Shown here: positions 11,349 through 21,600 of the stretch, piece after piece
Layout: every line of letters starts with the position of its first letter
Numbering within the stretch: position 1 is the stretch's first letter
Origin: Ailurus styani
Taxonomy: Eukaryota; Chordata; Mammalia; Carnivora; Ailuridae
Assembly (NCBI GenBank): GCA_002007465.1
Contig: LNAC01000339.1
Location: 620,001 to 684,000, forward strand
Direction of reading: 5' to 3'
Length of the DNA: 64,000 bases
Notes under the pieces: model-generated
What the model was told of the DNA's origin: nothing
The model's input: the letters and a program-made list of their open reading frames with translations, nothing else
Database searches by the model: none
Program-made: the position numbers and the translations under genes

Positions 11349-11495
11349 TTCCTTCCTTCCTTTTTTGTAGTGGGCATGAAGAAATTAACACCTATGTCAT
11401 TTCATGCCATGAGGATTAAATGAATTAATATAAATAAAGTACTTAGAAGAGTGCCCAGCTGGAAAAAGCATTCTTTGTTAGCTGTTATGTGCCCT
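11120..11495 (+). mobile_element. MIR split by a microsatellite
   Basis: The left part (11120-11225) has 'gtagtgactaagatcaagaa' and 'taatctggggcaagtgtttt'. The right part (11400-11495) has 'gaggattaaatgaattaata' and 'agtacttagaagagtgccca', the expected second half of MIR. The pyrimidine microsatellite sits exactly where the MIR 'CTCAGTTTCCTCATC' pyrimidine stretch would be, so it probably grew from that seed. Confidence 0.8.
11253..11366. repeat. compound microsatellite (CTTT)n (CT)n (CCTT)n
   Basis: Three motifs follow in order: TTTC tetramers (interrupted once by AATT near 11277), a pure CT run of about 40 bases (11302-11344), then CCTT tetramers. The strand is entirely polypyrimidine for about 90 bases, so it can adopt H-DNA (triplex) and is likely length-polymorphic. 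Ser/Leu/Phe-rich and Arg/Glu/Lys-rich open frames across it are artefacts. Confidence 0.97.
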
Positions 11496-11799
11496 ATATT
11501 TTATTGCATTTCATTTCTGCTCTTACACAATGCATCAAGTCTTTTGAAAGTAGATAGTTTGTAAATCTAAGACAAAAGATAAAAATTGAGATAGTTCACT
11601 TTAGTGATATTTGATGAACTTCCCATCAAATGCTTAATAGTTTTAATCTAAATTTTGTCAATATGTATAATGAGAATATTTCCCTATTTTCTATGATTAC
11701 TGATGTATCTTTATTGAATGGACCCTCATAGTACTATTGTTTTGTGTATTAAGCCAAACTGGCAGTGAATGTGGAAAGTGTCCTTTTAATTTTGTCACT
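11496..11799. other. single-copy DNA, nothing recognised
   Basis: No feature recognised. Confidence 0.45.
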
Positions 11800-12420
11800 C
11801 AGCACACATTCATTGATCATCTATTGATGAGTCTTGTACTAGTATTTTGGATTATAAAATAAATAACCCCAAATAAAGAATATTAATAAATAATGACATT
11901 CTAAGTCTTTTGGAAACCTACTTCTATATGATAAAGGCAACAACTAGTGGATGTGAAAAGTTCCAAAGTGAAAAATGATTCACGTATTGCTCAAGGCAGT
12001 CAGGCAATGTTTGATAGAGAAGACGCAATGCTTGAGCTAATTGTTAAGGAAGAGTTCTTTAGGCAAGCTAAAGGAAAAGGAATTCTAAGGTAGGGATGCA
12101 AAGCATAGAGATATAAAACAATAGCACGATTTGGGATGAATTAAAGTTACTGCATTCTTGTTAGGCCATATGTGTGGAGGAAGCAGGGGAAGAGATGAGG
12201 CATGAGAACTAGACAAGGACACAATCATAAAGATTTTTAAGACTGGTGACAGCTTGAGTTTTATTTTGTTGGTTGTGAATTGTTTCAAGCATCAGAATGA
12301 TCTAGTTGGGATTATATTTTAGAAAAGCAGTTGATGGAAAGAAAGAGCATAAGACTGGAAGAAATATTAGTTTAGGTTATTGCAAACAATGGACAGATAA
12401 AATCAATTTTACTGAATGGG
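11800..12420 (+). mobile_element. ancient interspersed repeat, family not named
   Basis: The order of phrases follows an old mammalian repeat I recognise by content but cannot name. An opening 'cattgatcatctattgatga' matches the 'tattgagcacctactatgtg' type. Later come 'ggaagcaggggaagagatga', 'aagatttttaagactggtga' and 'catcagaatgatctagttgg', the 'gagtgacatgatctgattta' type. Related pieces occur at 16110, 54960 and 62930, all in the same orientation. Confidence 0.5.
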
Positions 12421-12741
12421 ATAAAAGACTTTCTATGATAGAATAATTATAATCCATCTCATTGTAAAAATGGAATTTAAATATTTCAAGGGAACAAGCC
12501 CCTTATGACACATACTGGTAAGAATATTAGTAAGGTAGTAAATAATATCTTGATTTCTTGTTTTAAAACTTGTGTTTAATTTGTATAATATATTAATTTG
12601 TCCCCATTTAGGATTTAATGTTTTATGACATTAAATTTTATGTAAATAATTTTTGACACTTAGGTTGAGAGTGTTAGGTTCCAAAACTTAATTATATATA
12701 TTAGAAGCCTAGAATTTAGAGTTGCTTTTAGATTAATGTAA

Positions 12742-12907
12742 TATTTATTTATTTATTTATTTAGGGGTGGGGAAGGGGCAGAGAGAGAGAGAAAGAGGGA
12801 GGGAGAGAAAATCTCAAGCAGGCAGTGCAGGGCCAATAGTGGGGCTCAGTCTCACAACCCTGAGATCAAGAGTTGGATGCTTAACTGACTGAACCAGCCA
12901 GGTGCCT
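12742..12907 (-). mobile_element. Can-SINE, old copy
   Basis: Reverse orientation: (TTTA)n tail at 12742, GGGGTGGGGAAGGGG, a GA-rich block, 'caccctgagatcaagag' type core, and head ending 'ccagccaggtgcc'. Substitutions in the head ('gactgaaccagcca') mark it as old. No clear target-site duplication. Confidence 0.88.
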
Positions 12908-13485
12908 TTTTTTGTTTTTGTTAAAATGAAATGTGAATGTCGTATTTCATTGCTGTATACACAGAAAATGTTTATGCCTAATTAAAATGTTTTTCTCATC
13001 TAAATTTATTTCTCCTATATTTAAAATTAATATTTGAATCTTCTAAATAAATAAGAAACTGCATTTTATTTTCTTATAAATAATAGCATTCTTTTGTATT
13101 ATTTTGAAATCCTGTTATTAAATAGTTGATGGCTATGTGACTGTTTGCAAAATCTGTCTAAATTATTAAAATATAAACTGATGCCATATTACATTAAAAT
13201 GTGCTTCAGTCTTTTAAGAATTATTAATGGTGCCATGACCGTACCATTGGCTTAGAAGCTAAGTAGAACTTGTAATGTGGAAGAATCTCCTTACCTGATG
13301 GAGCTCAGATTATTCCAGTAGATATAGCATTATAAGCCTTTTAGTCCTATACATTTCTTTAATAAATTTTAGTTTATTTACTGAATAAATTATTTAAAAT
13401 CTGTTTAATCACACCTCAAGAAATTTTAAAAAATGAAAAAATTCTTTATTGGTCTAGATGACCGAGCATGGGAATTCTGACAGCA
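12908..13485. other. AT-rich single-copy DNA, nothing recognised
   Basis: No gene or repeat recognised between the SINE and the Tigger element. Confidence 0.5.
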
Positions 13486-14156
13486 TACAGTTGATCCTTA
13501 TTATTGGTGGATTCCATATTTGTGAAGTTGCTGTAATTTATTTCTAACCCCCAGATCAATGCTTGGGGCCCTTCATGGTCATCTGTGCACATGCACAGAG
13601 CACCAAAGAATTTGAGTTGACCATTGCATACATTCCCACGTGAGGTCAAACAAGGTGATTGCCTTCTTGTTTCTGCCTTCATACTATAAACAAGTATCCC
13701 TTTTGTCGTCTATTTAGGGCTACACTTTTCACCTTTTTTGCTTTCTGTTTATGATTTCACTGTTTAAAATGGCCCCCAGCCATAACACTGAAGTACTGTC
13801 TAGTGTTCCTGAGTACAAAAGGCTGTGATTTGTCTTATGGAGAAATACACATGGTAGGTAAGTTTCATTCAGGCATGAGTTACAGTGCTGTTGACTGTGA
13901 GTTCAATGACTTAATGAAGCCTTAACTCTTGTTAAGGCTATGAGTGTCAACATCTTAAAACGTTAATGTATCTTTAAACAGAAACACATACAAAACAAGG
14001 TTATGTATTGATTAGGTGATGAAAATATTGTGACTAGCATCTCCCAGGAATCTAAGGTTGTATTTCCCCTAAGAGCAGTTGTTCAGTATTTGCTGATTCA
14101 GTGGTTGCAGCAACTTAATTGAATGTAACTACTGCGAATGATACGAATTGACTGTA
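13486..14156 (+). mobile_element. Tigger-like (pogo family) DNA transposon, internally deleted
   Basis: The ends form imperfect inverted repeats: CAGTTGATCCTTATTATTGG at 13488 and the complement of CAGTCAATTCGTATCATTCG ending at 14154. Both are bordered by a TA dinucleotide (13486-13487, 14155-14156), as expected for TA-targeting Tc1/mariner-pogo elements. The body is 667 bp, far shorter than the roughly 2.5 kb of autonomous Tiggers. It holds the 5' UTR, a decayed transposase start and the 3' UTR, so it is a deletion derivative moved in trans. Heavy substitution indicates great age. Confidence 0.85.
13769..13907 (+). pseudogene. Tigger transposase N-terminus, decayed
   Basis: ATG at 13769 opens a 19-codon frame (beginning MAPSHNTEVLSSVP) that ends at TGA 13826-13828. 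The family N-terminus has the MAPK.S.EVLSSVPKRKKA pattern of the CENP-B-like helix-turn-helix region. A one-base loss near the basic stretch shifts the frame. The similarity resumes from 13854 to 13907 (ending SYSAVDCEFN, equivalent to the helix that recognises the terminal repeat). After that the coding sequence is deleted. No DDE catalytic domain remains, so it cannot be functional. Confidence 0.8.
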
Positions 14157-15739
14157 TTTATAATTTCCAACCGGTAACTTTGGCATTGTGATGGACGATG
14201 CATAGACAGGCAGTGTTTTGCTTTCATGCATATGTGTGTGTGTATTAACCAAAATTGAAAATGTGTATGATTTCATATTTTTGGCCAGAAAACTTCTGAA
14301 TCATGTGTTACTCTATGTAAAGTAGATAGAACAGGTTTACAAATTCTAACAGGTCTAAAATTTCTTAATATTTTGGATAGTGAAAATAAGGTGGGTTATG
14401 TCAGAAAGAGAATGATCTAAAAGATGTACATCTTAAAATTAATAACTAATAAAACTAAGGCATTTGTAGCAGCCTACATGCAGTAATCCTCTCTTGCATC
14501 CTGGAATATATATTTTGATTTGAATAAATAAGGAATTCACATATATATGGAAAGAAAGGTTCTCTACCACATATTACCAAAACAAAACAAAACAAAACAA
14601 TAATGTTGAATAAAGTAAATTATTAATGACACATAGAATTAACTTGGGATCAAGGACTAAATATGGTGTACTGGAAAATCAGATTAAAATGCTATACTTA
14701 GATAAATCTGAAAGGATAAATCTAGCTTTCTCTATAAATCTCCTATTAACCTAAAACAAAGAGAATTTAATTTCCAATTCAAATTTAAATTAAAAACCTT
14801 GATCAAGAATATAGTAATAGCACAATGGTATTTATTTAGACTTCCATCATACAGAAATTAATATACTTATTTTTAGATATAATTTGAATTGGCATAAAAC
14901 AGCACTATAAGTAATGAAATATTTTAGATTCTTAATGCATATAATTAGATAATGAGAGATAATTATAGTATATGTTATCCAGTAATTTTACACATATAAT
15001 AGATCTCATTTTTCTACATCATTTAATTATAGTGAAATTGTAGTTTTCATTTGTGTATTATTTATAAAGAAATAACTTTTTAAAATTTACTTAAGAAATA
15101 TACCTAGTATCAAAAATTCCTGAATAGTAACACAGAAACATGAGCATGACAAGACTCTGATTCAGAGTCAGTCCAATGGTGAAAACAGACACATACAGCA
15201 TTCCTGAAATTCTGGATTATTTACTGTTTCATTCGCATAACCACCATATGATAGAGATATAATTTTCTCCCACTAAATTAAAGCTTATCCATATGCTTAC
15301 CTAAGAGACTTATCCTTCTGAGGAATTAGAGTAACTTTTTTAAGTTTAGTGTTTGTAAGGATATGTTCAGTGTTTGTAACTGAGGCTAGAAGTGTAACTT
15401 TATGGTATATAAATAATTTGACTTGATTTATATGACCTATCAAGTAATACAACTAAAGCATTCTATATAATTGTAAATATAATCAGAGTCATACTTACAT
15501 AGATATAGAACTTGTTATTGAAAATTATTTAAGATATATAAATAATGAAAAAAGGGAAAATTTTACCTAATTATTCATTTTAATGTATACTTCATTTATA
15601 TCTTAGTACATTTATCTGTTACAATGGCAAGATTAATGTGAGTGTAATTAACATTACTTTTAGTAATCATATTACATAATAGTTTTCAAATACATTATTA
15701 ATATAAAGCTATCTTTTGTCTTCTAGATATATATTAAGT
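14157..15739. other. AT-rich single-copy DNA, nothing recognised
   Basis: Contains (AAAAC)4 at 14577-14600 and long AT-rich stretches (14750-15110, 15400-15720). No repeat family or gene recognised. Confidence 0.5.
14577..14600. repeat. (AAAAC)n short microsatellite
   Basis: Four to five uninterrupted AAAAC units. No adjoining SINE or L1 body was recognised upstream. Confidence 0.85.
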
Positions 15740-15985
15740 AGTCATGTAGGGCATTGGAGGAATGAGACAGAGTTTGAATCTCAGCTTTATCATTTACTAA
15801 TTTGGGAACCTTGGGCAATACAATTAGCCTATGTGTGCTTTGATTTTTTTCATCAGACAAATGGGAATAAAGTATTTCATAGCTTTTTGGTAGGGCTTAA
15901 ATTAAATAGTACATTTATAATCTATTTAGATAGTCTGGCATGTAAGTACCTGATAAGTGTTAGCAATTATTATTAAGATTATTAT
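15740..15985 (+). mobile_element. MIR, near full length
   Basis: 'gacagagtttgaatctcagc' followed by 'tcatttactaatttgggaac', 'cttgggcaatacaattagcc', 'cagacaaatgggaataaagt', 'gtagggcttaaattaaatag' type and 'cctgataagtgttagcaatt' follow the MIR order from tRNA-derived region to 3' end. The 86-codon frame here is MIR sequence. Confidence 0.85.
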
Positions 15986-16109
15986 ATTTTATATACAGTA
16001 TTGTAAGCAAATTATTAGCTTATGGTGGTAGAAACTAGTAAACCCAACAGAGGTTCAATGAAGAGCTGGTGAATGAATGAATGAAAACTCTTACTTGTCA
16101 TACCGACCT

Positions 16110-16235
16110 AAAATCAGTCAAGAGATATTTACTAAGTAACCATGTGTCCTTGAACACTAAAGCTAGAAACAGGACAGATCAGTTCTCTGCTGTCATGGTA
16201 CTTAATATCTAATTGTGAAAATTAAGTGAAATATA
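16110..16235 (+). mobile_element. ancient repeat fragment (same family as at 11800)
   Basis: 'gatatttactaagtaaccat', 'aaactaggacagatcag' type and 'tgctgtcatggtacttaata' parallel the opening segment of that family ('gtatgtgccaggcac', 'cctgccctcatggagctta'). Confidence 0.4.
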
Positions 16236-16401
16236 TACATGCATGTGCATATGTTTATATTTAAAATCTATTACATTCATGGTATATGACTATAAATCAA
16301 TGCTTTGTACTTTAATTTTCTCCTATTATGGAACACATTTTAGCACCTCAACTTACTATACTGCAACCAAAACTTTGTAGAAACTTCTTGTTTCTAAAGG
16401 A

Positions 16402-16434
16402 ATAATAGATAAATAATAGATAAATAATAGATGA
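16402..16434. repeat. (ATAATAGATAA)3 minisatellite-like run
   Basis: Three head-to-tail copies of an 11-base AT-rich unit, the last one changed at its end. Confidence 0.85.
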
Positions 16435-16689
16435 TTATTTAAGTTGTAATTCACTTTAAACAATAAACACATGGCCTATCAAGAATAGTAATTTAGCATC
16501 AAGTATATTATATAATGATGATGCCATAAGTTACCATTGTTTTGTCATCACCTTGATATTAATGTTCTAAATTATAAACCACATCATTACCCCTCCCATT
16601 CTCCTTTAATTTGGGGATGGAAATAAAAATAATAATATAAAAATAAAAATAAGCCCTAACTATAAGAGTTTACCACAGATAAAAATATT

Positions 16690-16925
16690 TTTCTTTACTT
16701 AATAATCAATGTGTGTTAAATGCTTAGTATATGCCAGGTATTATTCTAAGGAGTTCCATATCATATCATCTTATTAAACTCTTACAATGTCTCTATCAGG
16801 TAGATATTATTAAACACATTAACAGATAGTGAAATTGAGAAGAAATGAGGCAAACTAATGTGTCCTCATTCACAGTCCAGTGACAAAGTTAGAATGCAAA
16901 TCTAACTCTAAAATTTCCATTCTTA
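16690..16925 (-). mobile_element. MIR, inverted
   Basis: 'taaatgcttagtatatgcca', 'ggtattattctaaggagttc', 'cttattaaactcttacaatg', 'caggtagatattattaaac' and 'aaagttagaatgcaaatcta' read as the complement of MIR, from its 3' end to its 5' region. Confidence 0.8.
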
Positions 16926-17589
16926 TCACCCCTATGCTTTACTGTTTATATTATTAACTTGCTTTATTTTGAATGATCTAGAAATAGAGAAATAGGAAGA
17001 TCCACTAAATTTGTATTTAACTCCTCTTTGTTTTCTTTTTTCTTTATTTTACATAAAGACCTACAAAATTTGGAAATGTAAAACATGGCATTACATTTTT
17101 TTTAACTGTAAGTTGTGGTAAAAACCTATTTCACAGTGTTTAAAAACATGTATTACATACATTTATTTTGTTGATTTAGGGTTTGTATCCATACTTATTA
17201 CTTATTTGTTGATTCAAAAGGACAAGTATTAATTTATATAAAACCTGAAGCCACATTAGATTTTTGCTGTCATTTTTGTTTTCCTTCATTTATTATAAAA
17301 GTAGTTTTTAATTTGGGTGGTTTCTAGGTAAAATGGCAGCTCAAGAAAAAATAGTTCAAGGATTTAGAGTATCTGGAACATATAGATCATTCTGTTTTAT
17401 GTAATTGGGCAAATATTGCCTACTGATTATAACTAAGGCACAGCTTCACAATCTTAACATGTCTAGGCACCCTCTAGCCCTTGGCAACTTAGTGTGTAAG
17501 AAGAAAAGTATTTGTGGTCTCTCTTTCATGTATTTTGTAGAACATGAATACTTGATCCACATTCTCAAAGTTCAAAACAAATAAACTTG
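16926..17589. other. single-copy DNA, nothing recognised
   Basis: No gene or repeat recognised. Confidence 0.45.
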
Positions 17590-17613
17590 TGTGTGTTTGT
17601 GTGTGTGTGTGTA
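17590..17613. repeat. (TG)n interrupted microsatellite
   Basis: TGTGTGTTTGTGTGTGTGTGTGTG; one T interruption. Confidence 0.9.
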
Positions 17614-17669
17614 AGTTCTCACACAGAATTAGTTTACTCATGTTGAATTAGCCTACTTATAATTTCAGT

Positions 17670-17790
17670 AGAAAGGGAAAATCAGGTATCTGGAGACCTG
17701 GGTTGTGGCCCTATCTGAATATTTGTTATTTGAATTTAAGTAATTCACATATTTTCTTAGACTCAGTTTTTTTCTAATGTTAAAACACGC
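17670..17790 (+). mobile_element. MIR-like fragment
   Basis: 'gtatctggagacctgggttg', then a degraded 'tgaatttaagtaattcacat' and 'cttagactcagttttttt' match the central MIR order with considerable loss. Confidence 0.5.
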
Positions 17791-17901
17791 AAGAGAAGTC
17801 ATCATTTCTCAAGTTTTGCTCATGATAATTTTATAAGCATAACAACAGATATGATCTAATTTCCAAATCAAGATACCATGTTATAGAAATTTTCTTATAT
17901 T

Positions 17902-18130
17902 AAAAAAGCAAACACTGGGCGCCTGGGTGGCCCAGTGGGTTAAAGCCTCTGCCTTCGGCTCAGGTCATGATCTCAGGGTCCTGGGATCGAGGCCGGCATC
18001 AGGCACTCTGCTCAGCAGGGAGCCTGCTTCCTCTTCTCTCTCTGCCTGTCTCTCTGCCTACTTGTTCTCTCTCTCTCTCTCTGTGTCAAATAAATAAATA
18101 AAATCTTAAAAAAAAAAAAAAGCAAACACT
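17902..18130 (+). mobile_element. Can-SINE, young mustelid-type copy
   Basis: The body is 17917 to about 18115 and carries the head GGGCGCCTGGGTGGCCCAGT and the 'gggttaaagcctctgccttc' variant. The tail is (AAAT)n then poly(A). Exact 15-base target-site duplications aaaaaagcaaacact occur at 17902-17916 and 18116-18130. An intact duplication and near-consensus sequence indicate a recent insertion. It faces the inverted SINE that starts about 35 bases downstream. Confidence 0.97.
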
Positions 18131-18165
18131 TACATAAAATTATCATGGTTCAGTTTCCATTTCAC

Positions 18166-18366
18166 TTTTTTTTTTTTAAGATTTTATTTATTTATTTGAC
18201 AGAGAGAGAGAGAGATCACAATCAGGCAAAGAGGCAGGCAGAGAGAGAGGAGGAAGCAGGCTCCCCACTGAGCAGGGAGCCCGATGTGGGGCTTGATCCC
18301 AAGACCCTGAGATCATGACCTGAGCCAAAGGCAGAGACTTTAACCCACTGAGCCACCCAAGCGCCC
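18166..18366 (-). mobile_element. Can-SINE, mustelid-type, inverted
   Basis: A T-run then AAGATTTTATTTATTTATTT, a GA-rich body, 'cgatgtggggcttgatccca', and head ending CCACCCAAGCGCCC. Flanks tccatttca and tctatttca are a plausible short target-site duplication. Confidence 0.95.
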
Positions 18367-19714
18367 TCTATTTCAGTTTTTTAGTTGCATGATTTATGTG
18401 GACTATGGAGGGAAAGAGTCAGATTTTTCTTATTAGATATTTTTTCTAATTTTACTGTATACAACAACAACAAAAATTTTACTGAATGCAACAGTCAGTT
18501 CAAATCCCTTTTTGTTGTTCCTTCTAGCACAAAATGAGTAAAGGCCGTAGGGCAAATTTTAGGTAAATTCTATTCCTAATTTTAATACTTCCTCCTTTTA
18601 TATATTTTTGTTATTGTATTTGAAGAATTTCGTAATTTTTATTGAATGAAAATTATATAGCTTCAATTCAAATTGCCTTTACAGATTTTAATTTTAGAAT
18701 ATTACTTAGTTACTCAAAACAGTAGAAATTTATGTAAACAACAAATTAAGCAGCATAAAAAGAAAACAATTAACAGATCACTGTTGAAATACTTAAAAGG
18801 TATCTCTAAAATTTTTTTCTAAATTCAAAGAAAACAAATTACTAACATAACAAAATAAATACAACAGTTAATTTTTTGCAGGATAAATTTTAAGAAAGAA
18901 TTTTGCCTGAAAAGTTAATTAGTGGTTAATTATTGAAAATTAGACCTTATTTTCCTGAGCGCAGTGTTGACTCTTCATTTGTGGTTCCATATACTTTGGG
19001 ATAAAAGATCATTCTCATGGAAAAGGAACAAAGACTGGGAACATATTCTTCTCTTATCAGAATTAAGTTTTCATACCAAAGAGTGATTGGTTGATAGAGC
19101 CACATTTCAATATTTTATTTATCTTTTTTCTTAGTTGAGAAATAAGGTAATTATTCTGGAAAAAAACTTGTTTCTTAGATCTGAAAGTTCATGTGAAGTA
19201 AGATTTCTTTCAACAGTTTGGAAGACTTCATAATGTGGGAAGTGAGGCTCATAACATTGTTTGGAGGGAGAATGAAAAGTATACCTTTCAGGAAATGTAT
19301 TTTACTGCAAAGTGTCTTTTTTTTTTTGTCTATAACTCAATCTGGTCACTAGCCTCCACTTAAGAGGTCTCCTGCACCACAGGTTTATCTCAGCCATATT
19401 CAGTACTTTAAAACACTCTCTTACTCACTCTGTTTTGTGTAAGTTTTGAAATGACAAGTACCTTGCTGGTTTGTACCAGCAGGAGGCTCTTCATGAAGAG
19501 ACTGAGGAGAAAACACGAAAGCCATAAGTGACTATTCCAGATGAAATGCAATGGGATTGCATCATCGAAAGGATGAGCACTGCAGGATATGAAGGTCTGC
19601 ATCATAAGTCATGTTGCTGGGAGGTGACATCAGTGCCTTAGGAGGACTGACATTCCCAAGGACTGCTCAGCTTTCATTATGATCCCTGAAGCTTCATGTC
19701 CTTGTAGAGACTAT
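18367..19714. other. single-copy DNA, nothing recognised
   Basis: AT-rich until 19,000. The 19,000-19,700 part is less AT-rich. The 65-codon minus frame at 19408-19605 has no recognisable domain. No repeat family identified. Confidence 0.45.
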
Positions 19715-20005
19715 TTTTTTAAAAAATTCTATCAGCCTAACACATAGCAGGCAATAAACAAATATTTACTGAACCTATTTGATATGGATACTTAGCATGG
19801 TTTATAGAGTATACTGTAAAATTAAGGGGTTTTTAAAATTTGGCATGTGTTTAAATGGGCCATTTATCCAATTATATTTTAATTATTTGTTTTCATGTCT
19901 CTCCTATTGGAGTCTAAGGTTATTAAGGGCAGGGAGTGTATCTTAGCATTGTTAATATTTGCCACAGTGCTAAAGAAATAACTATTGATTGATGAAGGAG
20001 GAAAG
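19715..20005 (+). mobile_element. L2 3' end remnants
   Basis: Two adjoining pieces. 19735-19790 has 'cagcctaacacatagcaggc' and 'aataaacaaatatttactga'. 19860-20005 has 'ttaagggcagggagtgtatc', 'ttagcattgttaatatttgc' and 'agtgctaaagaaataact'. Both resemble the L2 3' terminus. Confidence 0.6.
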
Positions 20006-20110
20006 AAGAGGATGTAAGGGATTCCTCATAGTATCCTTACTGATGGGTTGCTTAACAAAGGTAGGGATTTGACATTTGTCAGAGCAACTGGTGGTAACTA
20101 ACCAAATGCA

Positions 20111-20345
20111 TATTATCAGACACTTTTTAAAAATAGATTTTACTTATGTATTTATTTCAGAAAGAGAGAGAGAGAGAACGCATGCAGGTGCACAAGCAGG
20201 GAGAGCAGGAGAGGGAGAAGTAGGCCCCCCACCCAGCAGAGAGCCCCATGCAGGGCTAGATCACAGGACCCTAGGATAATGATCCAAGCAGAAGGCAGAC
20301 ACTTAACTGACTAAGCCACTCAGGTGCCCCAGATTATCAGATATT
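20111..20345 (-). mobile_element. Can-SINE, older subfamily
   Basis: The body runs from about 20125 to 20330: AGATTTTACTTATGTATTTATT, GA-rich block, 'gataatgatccaagcagaag', head ending CACTCAGGTGCCCC. The near-repeat attatcagacac (20111) and attatcagatat (20333) is the likely target-site duplication. Confidence 0.92.
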
Positions 20346-20362
20346 TATATCATAAATAAAAA

Positions 20363-20562
20363 CTAGGGTTGAGCATCTGACTCTTGGTTTCAGCTCAGGT
20401 CATGTTCTCATGGGTCTGGAGATCCAGTCCTGCATTTGGGCTCATGGCTCAGTGGGAATCTGCTTGAGATTCTCTCCCTCTCTCTCTCTGTCCCTCCACC
20501 ACTCATGCACATGAAGACTCTCCCTCTGTCTCTCAAAAATAAATAAATCTTTTTAAAAAACC
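20363..20562 (+). mobile_element. Can-SINE, old 5'-truncated copy
   Basis: Begins within the head ('tgagcatctgactcttggtt'), followed by 'cagctcaggtcatgttctca', a CT-rich middle, and AAAATAAATAAATCTTTT as tail. It starts about 30 bases after the end of the previous inverted SINE, making a head-to-head pair. Confidence 0.88.
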
Positions 20563-20619
20563 CTAACTGTAGGTAGTAAGACAAGAAATGAAATATGGTG
20601 GGAGAGGGAGAAGGAAATA

Positions 20620-20830
20620 AAGGTAACAATTATTAAGAATCTTTTCTGTAACAGGTGCTGTACAGGAACTTTACTAAATTTTCTCATGTAATGCTTACAA
20701 CTTTGTAAAAGGAAGTTATAATTGCATATATGTATTATTTATATGTAACTTGCCTTGGACCATGTGACTACTATTTATCAAAACCAAAATGAAAACACAG
20801 GATTTTAAGCCTTCCAAATTTTTTATACCA
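20620..20830 (-). mobile_element. MIR, inverted
   Basis: 'aatcttttctgtaacaggtg', 'ctgtacaggaactttactaa', 'ctcatgtaatgcttacaact', then 'taacttgccttggaccatgt' match the complement of MIR in order. Confidence 0.75.
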
Positions 20831-21039
20831 CCCAGCCTCCCTAATAAAATACTCTGGAAAGAAAGGGTCTAATGTAAAGTTACAGGCATTTCACTTTCAC
20901 ACTTTTAATATTTGAAACTGAAAAATAATGCCTCTCATTTTGTAATATCCTGGAACATATACAAATCACGTTAATTTAGTCGGATTGATATTTATTGGTA
21001 TTGATTTTAAATATTAGATTCTGTGGTTATTTATTTCTT

Positions 21040-21600
21040 TATTTATTTTGGTGGCAAAATAGAGATTTATTAAAGCACAGGGATGTGACCTGTGGGCAGA
21101 AAGAGTTACTGCACCAGGATCTTGAGGAGTGGTGACTATATGCTCTGGAGTTGGGGGAAGTAAAGAAATGGGAGATTTCAAAAGAACTTTCTTTTTTTTT
21201 TTTTTTTAATTTTATTTATTCATTTGACACAGAGAGAGAGATTACAAGTAGGCAGAGAGGCAGGCAGAGAGAGAGGAGAGAGGAGAAAGCAGGCTCCCTG
21301 CTGAGCAGAGAGCCCGATGTGGGCCCCGATCCCAGAACCTTGGGATCATGACCTGAGCCGAAGGCAGCGGCTTTAACCCACTGAGCCACCCAGGCGCTCC
21401 TCAAAAGAACTTTCATATGCTAAAGAGGACCAAACTACAAGATGCCTGGGGCTTTGCCATTGTCAAATTAAGGTTGTTTTCCCCTCTAGCAAGGTTTTAA
21501 CATTAAGATGGTTGGGCGATTCCTAGAAGAATGTCACATAAGGTCTCACCAAGGAGATTCTGTGGTTTCAGAATCCCTGTTAGGTCATGGCTAATCTATA
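21040..21600 (-). mobile_element. LTR-like element (ERV1 type), interrupted by a SINE
   Basis: Read on the minus strand, the block 21415-21600 is followed by 21040-21177 with a SINE between them. The minus strand shows 'tagcatatgaaagttctttt' and 'cctggtgcagtaactctttc', then the polyadenylation signal AATAAA inside 'gtgctttaataaatctctat'. That order and signal resemble carnivore ERV1 LTRs I recall. Internal viral genes are absent, so it would be a solo or partial LTR. I could not fix the TG...CA ends, and part of U5 seems missing. It could be another A-signal-bearing repeat. Confidence 0.5.
21178..21414 (-). mobile_element. Can-SINE, young mustelid-type, inserted in the LTR-like block
   Basis: Body 21192-21400 with 'aaggcagcggctttaaccca' and head ending CACCCAGGCGCTCC. 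Exact 14-base target-site duplications tcaaaagaactttc flank it at 21178-21191 and 21401-21414. Removing the SINE and one duplication joins the LTR halves seamlessly, which confirms the order of events. Confidence 0.97.

Noticed and set aside
11102..11423. Arg/Glu/Lys-rich (minus) and Ser/Leu-rich (plus) frames of 91 and 97 codons
   Set aside because: Both are translations of the CTTT/CT microsatellite.
12763..12802. Possible G-quadruplex GGGG-T-GGGG-AA-GGGG
   Set aside because: Only three runs are close; the fourth lies beyond the seven-base loop limit.
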